This document shows, one piece after another, positions 39,616 through 44,288 of a DNA stretch of 44,288 nucleotides. The translations under genes were made by a program, and so were the position numbers. The notes under the pieces were generated by a model that saw only the letters and a program-made list of their open reading frames with translations, was not told where the DNA came from and searched no databases. The stretch's first letter is position 1. Each line of letters starts with the position of its first letter. Source of the DNA: Alphaproteobacteria bacterium (GTDB taxonomy: Bacteria > Pseudomonadota > Alphaproteobacteria > Rs-D84); contig JAFZXK010000014.1 in assembly GCA_017616785.1 (NCBI GenBank), positions 1-44,288 on the forward strand. Reading direction: 5' to 3'.

Positions 39616-41064
39616 TCATAGAACTAATAAGTGCGGTGTTGGTTTGGCGATGATTTCAGCACAATATAGTACACCTTGGGCGAAGGCATCGCATTGGTCT
39701 TTGAAAGCGGAATTTGGAAACAGTAATAATTCTTTTTCAAAATCATCCCAAAAATGGTTGTGGATTGATGGAAACAATACCGTTCCACAATAAACATAAC
39801 CAGATGCACCATTCATGCGTGCAACTTTGTCTTCGTATGGGTGAATTGCGTGAATGTATGTGCTACGAACACCTTTTTGGGGCAAAAATTGAATTAACGA
39901 CGTTCCAGATGATGCATCTTCAATAGCGATTTTATGTTGCGACCGCGGATGTTTTTTCGTTAATGCAACAAAGGTATTTTTTACTTGGTCAGCCAAATGC
40001 GGAAAATCTAATCTGGCACGATATATGTCCAATAGATAAATATGTTTATCGGCAGAAATTCCAAACGTTATGCACGCAGAATAAGCGTTGGTTGGCCCCG
40101 TTTTTGATGCGGTATCCCAAGATGTAATTATATGTGTAAAACTTTCTGGCATTGCCATATAATATTGCATCCATTCAGATTTGATTATGCAACCCTCCTG
40201 TGGTGCCGGCAATTGTTGATACTGACCGGAAAACACTAATTCACCGACACTATCTTTGATATGCATAACGGTTTCGATTGATTCACGTTCTGGATGCAGT
40301 GGCGTTCCAATTGCTCGCCTAAAAACACGTTTTGATTGAGTAAATGATATTGCTTCATCAGTGTCTGCAATAATTGGTAATCGCAACAGTTTAAAATCAT
40401 CGCTATTTTCCAACAGATGGCCAGTTAAATCATCTTGGTGCAACCGTTGCATAATCAATAAAATACGACCAGTGTTTTTATCGTTTAATCTTGAAAACAG
40501 TGTTGTATGGTACCAATCGTTTACACGGTTACGCATAATTTCTGAATTGGCATCAGCAGGTTTAATTGGGTCGTCAATAATTATCCATTCTGCGCCACGA
40601 CCAGTTAAAACGCCACCAACTGATGTCGCAAAACGTCCGCCATGAACGGTGGTTTCAAAATCATCTTTGGCAAATTGATGTTTGGAAATACGCGTCATTG
40701 GAAATGTTCGCATATACCAATCAGATGTCATAACATTGCGCGTATCATTGGCGAATTTGGTTGCCAGATCGTCAGAATAACTGACACATATAATGTGGGC
40801 ATGTGGATTGTGCCCCAATATAAATGCTGGCAATGCAACCGAACAAATAATTGATTTCATATAACGTGGTGGAATGTTGATTATCAGTCGAGTTTGATTT
40901 CCGTTGATGACATTTACGATGTAATCGCAAATCAGGTCAATATATTCGCCATCTATGTATCCGCCACCGCCGGATATTTCATTAAATACCTTTATCACGA
41001 ACGATTTAAAATCTGTTCGTAACAACGAATAAAAAATATCTAATTCCGAAACACTATTGTTCAT
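39616..41064 (-). CDS. terL: phage terminase large subunit
   Basis: 482 aa DNA-packaging motor. ATPase: LIINIPPRYMKSIICSVALP (Walker A variant PPRYMKS), CVSYSDDLATKFANDTRN, and WIIIDDP (Walker B). Nuclease: ITSWDTASKTG, HKIAIEDASSG, and KDQCDAFAQGV with metal-binding Asp residues. The protein looks whole and intact. It overlaps the DUF5681 gene by 11 bases, the usual terminase layout in alphaproteobacterial phages. No portal or head gene follows; the next genes downstream are the envelope operon. Confidence 0.95.
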   Translation of the reverse strand: MNNSVSELDIFYSLLRTDFKSFVIKVFNEISGGGGYIDGEYIDLICDYIVNVINGNQTRLIINIPPRYMKSIICSVALPAFILGHNPHAHIICVSYSDDLATKFANDTRNVMTSDWYMRTFPMTRISKHQFAKDDFETTVHGGRFATSVGGVLTGRGAEWIIIDDPIKPADANSEIMRNRVNDWYHTTLFSRLNDKNTGRILLIMQRLHQDDLTGHLLENSDDFKLLRLPIIADTDEAISFTQSKRVFRRAIGTPLHPERESIETVMHIKDSVGELVFSGQYQQLPAPQEGCIIKSEWMQYYMAMPESFTHIITSWDTASKTGPTNAYSACITFGISADKHIYLLDIYRARLDFPHLADQVKNTFVALTKKHPRSQHKIAIEDASSGTSLIQFLPQKGVRSTYIHAIHPYEDKVARMNGASGYVYCGTVLFPSIHNHFWDDFEKELLLFPNSAFKDQCDAFAQGVLYCAEIIAKPTPHLLVL

Positions 41065-41428
41065 GATGTTGTTTGATATATTGTTGCAGTATTAGTTTAT
41101 CGTCGTGATTCAGTTGTTCGCGTGTCGCAGACATTGCTTCGTATTCTGCATCTGCGACATCGCTTAATTCCATTATCCACTTTGCAGACTTCAGGTCACC
41201 TTGTAGAGCTTTGTTGGTTTGTTTTGCAATAATACCTTCTTTGGTGCTAATACGACGACTGTTACCGTTCGGGCCTGTCAAAGTTATTTTGCGGTTCATT
41301 TGTTCACGAACAATAGTATTACGATTGCGGACACCACGTGGTCGCCCACTTGGATTGCCCGATTGACCTTTTTGATATTGATGTTCCTTTGGGGGAACAC
41401 AAAAACCGCATTTTTGTTCATCAGGCAT
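41054..41428 (-). CDS. DUF5681 protein, likely small terminase or packaging partner
   Basis: 124 aa with the family opening YQKGQSGNPSGRPRGVRNRN and a helical basic remainder (REQMNRKITLTGPNGNSRRI, ALQGDLKSAKWIMELSD). The family is usually just upstream of terL and takes the place of the small terminase, so DNA recognition for packaging is likely. ATG 41428 follows GGAGGTGCAAA. It overlaps the methyltransferase end by 8 bases and terL start by 11. Confidence 0.88.
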   Translation of the reverse strand: MPDEQKCGFCVPPKEHQYQKGQSGNPSGRPRGVRNRNTIVREQMNRKITLTGPNGNSRRISTKEGIIAKQTNKALQGDLKSAKWIMELSDVADAEYEAMSATREQLNHDDKLILQQYIKQHHEQ

Positions 41429-42749
41429 TTTGCACCTCCAAGCTTGCGCGTTTTTCCGCCAGTAATTCTGTGTAAGTTTTACCAGTACGCAGATTTATCG
41501 CATCAATGTGAAACGCTTCGTAAAATCGTTTGACACACGTATCCACATATTTTGGTTCGTATTCAATACCGTAACAGATACGTCTATGTCGTTGCGCTGC
41601 AACCAATGTGCTGCCTGAACCCAAGAAACAATCAAGAACAGTATCGCCAACACTGGTCACATCTAACATAATGTCAGACAACATCTCAAAACTTTTGACG
41701 GTTGGGTGCATTTTTAAGTCGTTTCTATGCGGACCATATGAATTGCATCCATAATAATTCCAAACATTACTGCGATTACGTCCATATTTACCCAATTTAA
41801 TATGGTCTGGCACTTTCCCATCTTTGTTCAAAAACACTGTACATAGTTCATGTTGACTGCGATATGGTGTACCCATGCCAGCTTTCTTTTTAACCCACAC
41901 GCACAGATTTACATATTTTGCAAAATGTTGCTTACACGCGGTCAACATAGGCATAATATTCCGCCAATCTATGAAATTAAAAATCATAGCATTGTCAGTT
42001 GCGTATTCTGAACAAAGTGCAAAGTTTTTACCCAGAAACTCCACGAATTCATTATCTGACATTTCCCCAGCGGCCATGGCAAAGTCGGGATGTTTTACAC
42101 TACCGTTGCCAGAAACGAACCCTTTAATTTTTATATTAAATGGTGGATCTTGCAAAACCAGATTTACCCGCTTATCACCCATCAGGTTTTCGAAAGTTTC
42201 GTGTTTTGTGCTGTCGCCACATATAATTCTGTGACCACCCTCAAAATCCCAAATGTCTCCTGGTATAGATATTATTTCGTCATCTGCAACATATGGAACA
42301 ACATCTGATTTTTGAACTTCTGCTTTGGTTCGTGGTTCTGCCAAGATTTGATCGATTTCAATATCGTTAAAGCCAATAATAGTTATGTCTGAAACATCTT
42401 CCAGTTCGCATAATTCACTGATTTCTATATTCAAGATATCAGCATTCCATCCGCCACCATTTTCAGAGATACGATTATCCGCAATTCGTAGTTTGCGTTT
42501 TTGAACGTCGGTTAAATGCCCGATACGTATTACGGGAACCTGCAGTAAATTCAGTGTTTTTGCCGCTTCAAACCGCCCATGCCCAGCGATGATTTCGCCG
42601 TTTTCATCAATCAAGATTGGATTCACAAATCCAAATTGGTGAATAGAACTCGCAATCTGACTCACTTGTTCGGGCTTATGAATCTTGGCGTTGTTTTTAT
42701 ACGGTTTTATTTGGTCAATATTTACATGCTCAATCTTTAATTCGTTCAT
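41421..42749 (-). CDS. ParB-domain DNA methyltransferase fusion
   Basis: 442 aa. N-terminal ParB/sulfiredoxin-like domain: IKPYKNNAKIHKPEQVSQIASSI, then VNPILIDENGEIIAGHGRFEAAKTL. C-terminal beta-class adenine or cytosine methyltransferase: LVLQDPPFNI (catalytic DPPF), and DCFLGSGSTLVAAQRHRRICYGIEYEPKYVD (SAM motif I at the end, as in the beta class). These fusions are common next to terL in alphaproteobacterial phages and may mark or protect the packaged DNA. ATG 42749 follows GAGGTAAAAAT. Confidence 0.93.
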   Translation of the reverse strand: MNELKIEHVNIDQIKPYKNNAKIHKPEQVSQIASSIHQFGFVNPILIDENGEIIAGHGRFEAAKTLNLLQVPVIRIGHLTDVQKRKLRIADNRISENGGGWNADILNIEISELCELEDVSDITIIGFNDIEIDQILAEPRTKAEVQKSDVVPYVADDEIISIPGDIWDFEGGHRIICGDSTKHETFENLMGDKRVNLVLQDPPFNIKIKGFVSGNGSVKHPDFAMAAGEMSDNEFVEFLGKNFALCSEYATDNAMIFNFIDWRNIMPMLTACKQHFAKYVNLCVWVKKKAGMGTPYRSQHELCTVFLNKDGKVPDHIKLGKYGRNRSNVWNYYGCNSYGPHRNDLKMHPTVKSFEMLSDIMLDVTSVGDTVLDCFLGSGSTLVAAQRHRRICYGIEYEPKYVDTCVKRFYEAFHIDAINLRTGKTYTELLAEKRASLEVQNA

Positions 42750-42820
42750 ATTTTTACCTCTTGTTTGTTTTTCAAAACCAATATATGCAGGTAAAAATAT
42801 GTTTTCAAATGGTGTTTTCT

Positions 42821-43546
42821 CTAAGCGCGCTTACCGGGTAAATGATTTATGGAAAATTCATAAATCCAGTTCGTAATTGTTTTATCAGACGGGCTGATAT
42901 CACCTTTTTTATTTGGTTTTTGCAACGGTTCTTTATATATATCAAAGTATATATCTTTAATTTTTTGGATTGTGTCTGCCAAATACACCCTGGCATCACT
43001 TGGTCTGATATTATATTCTGGCATTTGAATTATTGCTTTGCAACGGTCACGTGTCGGATTTGTTTTTTTACCACCAGATTTAGCACTTTTCCCATTAACG
43101 CATACAGTTGATAAATCGTCAACCATTCCGCGCAATGTATCGGTACGCATAAAAAATAAGTTTTTATCTTTTGACAATTCTAATTTATGTTTGTCTGACA
43201 TTTGTTGCCATATTTGGTCAACTAGGATAAAAACTTCACCAATAAGGAACAGTTTGTTTTCTTCGCTTGATTGGACGCCGGCTTTTCCCCATAACTCATT
43301 ATCAAAACCAGATTGTATCAGCATTTTTTGATTAGGGTTTGTCATAAAACCGACCAATACATCACCATATTTTTTAGCGGTCAATGTCATCAAATTTTGT
43401 ATACCTTGTGCTAAAACTTCGTATTGTTCGGCTTCGAATTTTTCGGCAATATCTGGGCATACCATCCCCCATGCAGTGAACGCAATGTTTAAATGATTTT
43501 GAAACAGTGATCTAAATTTAAAATCATCAGTAAAAAAATCAGTCAT
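42821..43546 (-). CDS. hypothetical phage-type protein, 241 aa
   Basis: ATG 43546 follows AAGGAGATTTAG. An all-soluble, mostly helical protein with many Lys, Asp and Asn. Phrases: FQNHLNIAFTAWGMVCPDIAEKFEAEQYEV, LVGFMTNPNQKMLIQSGFDNELWGK, and GGKKTNPTRDRCKAIIQMPEYNIRPSDARVYLADTI. First gene of the operon with the methyltransferase, DUF5681 protein and terL, 72 bases before the methyltransferase start. Family not recognised. It could be a packaging-control or helper-interaction factor. Confidence 0.7.
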   Translation of the reverse strand: MTDFFTDDFKFRSLFQNHLNIAFTAWGMVCPDIAEKFEAEQYEVLAQGIQNLMTLTAKKYGDVLVGFMTNPNQKMLIQSGFDNELWGKAGVQSSEENKLFLIGEVFILVDQIWQQMSDKHKLELSKDKNLFFMRTDTLRGMVDDLSTVCVNGKSAKSGGKKTNPTRDRCKAIIQMPEYNIRPSDARVYLADTIQKIKDIYFDIYKEPLQKPNKKGDISPSDKTITNWIYEFSINHLPGKRA

Positions 43547-43559
43547 CTAAATCTCCTTA

Positions 43560-44033
43560 ATTTCAGGCTAGATTGTACCATTGTTATCCAGGAAATACAG
43601 AAAAAATGACAATCATGTAAAATCAAATGGTTGTTTATCAAAAATCGCTGATATTTAAAATAAATTCCCTGTTATTTTTGCAAACACTCCCAGATAACAC
43701 ACCTAAAAACTGGTGTTTTTGCAAAAATCACCTAAAAATTACGATAATAAAATCCCTGTTATTCCCTGTATTTTGTATGTGAAATACCGTACTAATTTAC
43801 AACTCCACCAAAAATAACAACGACCTTTATGGTCGTTTTTATTTTTGGCGGGTGATGAGATGAGAACCACTGGTTCGACAACAAGCAGATTCCAGAAGCA
43901 TAAGCGCACTGGAATCGTTGCGGTTGCCGCGCAGGCACGCAGTACCGAGCGAATACGCAGATAAACAATTAGAAAAATTTTAAAAATTTATTAGAAATAA
44001 ATTTTTTAATTTTGATTATTGTGTATCGAGGCG
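43560..44033. other. noncoding right end of the element
   Basis: No convincing gene. TACAAT at about 43575-43580 (minus) may be the -10 of the packaging operon. CCCTGTTATT occurs at about 43667 and 43752, with CCCTGTATT directly after the second copy, and related TTTGCAAA-type words lie between. ACGACC/GGTCGT followed by T5 (43819-43842) is a terminator-like hairpin, and GATTCCAG/CTGGAATC (43888-43916) another. A 34-codon frame at 43860-43964 is rejected as unsupported. The CCCTGTTATT repeats may be recombinase or replication sites. Confidence 0.5.
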
Positions 44034-44049
44034 CACCCACTCCCACCAA
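44034..44049 (+). repeat. right attachment-site repeat
   Basis: CACCCACTCCCACCAA, identical to 29733-29748, without the rest of a tRNA. It marks the right end of the element. Confidence 0.75.
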
Positions 44050-44057
44050 AAGATACA

Positions 44058-44081
44058 CCGCACTGTAAAAGTGCGGTTTTT
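44058..44081 (+). terminator. former terminator of tRNA-Tyr
   Basis: CCGCAC and GTGCGG around TGTAAAA, then T5. Placed relative to the right repeat as the other hairpin is to the tRNA, so probably the chromosomal terminator displaced by the insertion. Confidence 0.75.
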
Positions 44082-44147
44082 CTTTGGTTTTTATACTGTT
44101 TGGGCGGTTCGAAAATATCGTATCTACAAAACACTAATTTTTACTAC

Positions 44148-44176
44148 TTGTCGAATCATTATATTTATACTATTAT
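44148..44176 (+). promoter_or_regulatory. promoter candidate
   Basis: TTGTCG at 44148-44153, 17 bases, TATTAT at 44171-44176, before the partial gene at 44201. Confidence 0.5.
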
Positions 44177-44200
44177 AACGTTGTGCATAAAAGGTATCAT

Positions 44201-44288
44201 ATGAAAAGAACAATGTCTCAAGAAATGTACGACAATCTTGCTGATGCTTACAGGCTATATTCTTCTTATAGAAAAAAGTATTTAAATA
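44201..44288 (+). CDS. start of a hypothetical gene (runs off the window)
   Basis: ATG 44201 with AAAAGG upstream and a promoter before it. The 29 residues visible are basic and helical (MKRTMSQEMYDNLADAYRLY...). It is open at the window end. Too short to assign. Confidence 0.5.
   Translation, partial: MKRTMSQEMYDNLADAYRLYSSYRKKYLN

Larger units (their letters stand above)
29733..44049. mobile_element. integrated element at tRNA-Tyr (phage satellite or stripped prophage)
   Basis: Bounded by a 16-bp direct repeat (29733-29748, 44034-44049) that is the 3' end of tRNA-Tyr plus one base. Inside are a large serine recombinase with DUF2924, an S24 repressor, terL, a DUF5681 protein, a ParB-methyltransferase and several conflict-type genes. 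Base composition is more AT-rich than the left part of the window. Portal, capsid, tail, lysis and replication-initiation genes were not found, so it cannot make its own particle from what is visible. It may be a satellite using a helper phage, or a remnant. Confidence 0.75.

Noticed and set aside
43860-43964. 34-codon frame at the right end of the element
   Set aside because: No ribosome-binding site; low-quality basic sequence overlapping hairpins.
29733-44049. Complete, particle-forming prophage
   Set aside because: No portal, capsid, tail, lysis or replication-initiation genes could be found.

Overview
The window looks like chromosome of an alphaproteobacterium, probably a host-associated or gut lineage with a compact genome. 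The grounds are the 23S-5S rRNA end, the valS, ppdK, rplU-rpmA and mraY-ftsW-murG genes, and an island with an alphaproteobacterial flavour (serine recombinase with DUF2924, ParB-methyltransferase fusion beside terL). The impression of an uncultured gut relative (RF32/Enterousia-like) is inference only. Housekeeping genes are rich in CG-containing codons; the island from about 29.7 kb is visibly more AT-rich.

Layout. 1-0.5 kb: end of an rRNA operon (23S, 5S, terminator). 0.5-4.3 kb: small hypothetical and secreted proteins, a zeta-toxin-like kinase and an exported protein with an OmpA-like C-terminus. 4.3-8.2 kb: comF, valS and an acyl-ACP thioesterase. 8.2-12.8 kb: a small exported protein, pyruvate phosphate dikinase and a Fic protein with its own palindromic operator candidate. 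12.8-18.9 kb: two long, related, Cys-rich exported proteins flanking rpmA-rplU, and a small acidic exported protein. 19-20.5 kb: an exported protein whose 5' end is buried in palindromic intergenic repeats, preceded by a 6S-like RNA candidate. 20.6-23.9 kb: murG, ftsW and mraY on the minus strand, with murD absent from its usual place. 24.1-25.2 kb: a three-gene cassette starting with an ADP-ribosyltransferase-like protein. 25.2-29.3 kb: PBP1A, apparently on a leaderless mRNA, a GIY-YIG protein and a Cys-rich exported protein. 29.5-29.75 kb: tRNA-Gly and tRNA-Tyr.

29.73-44.05 kb is an integrated element. The last 16 bases of the tRNA-Tyr region recur at 44034-44049. Between the copies lie a large serine recombinase with a DUF2924 partner, terminase large subunit, a DUF5681 protein, a ParB-methyltransferase fusion and a LexA/CI-like S24 repressor, but no portal, capsid or tail gene. 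This fits a phage satellite or a stripped prophage. The cargo looks like conflict systems: a dual-OB-like protein with DUF488, a PD-(D/E)XK/DUF5655 protein, an HNH protein, and a TcmP plus Cys-motif (radical-SAM-like) pair behind the repressor. A beta-barrel, lipoprotein and membrane-protein operon could remodel the surface. Several island genes have long structured leaders, and two share almost the same promoter.

At least four families of short intergenic repeats run through the chromosomal part: GTTAGTG-type repeats, GTCATGGCGG-type palindromes, a roughly 60-bp direct repeat, and a CCCAC...GGGGCC palindrome that also occurs inside the island.
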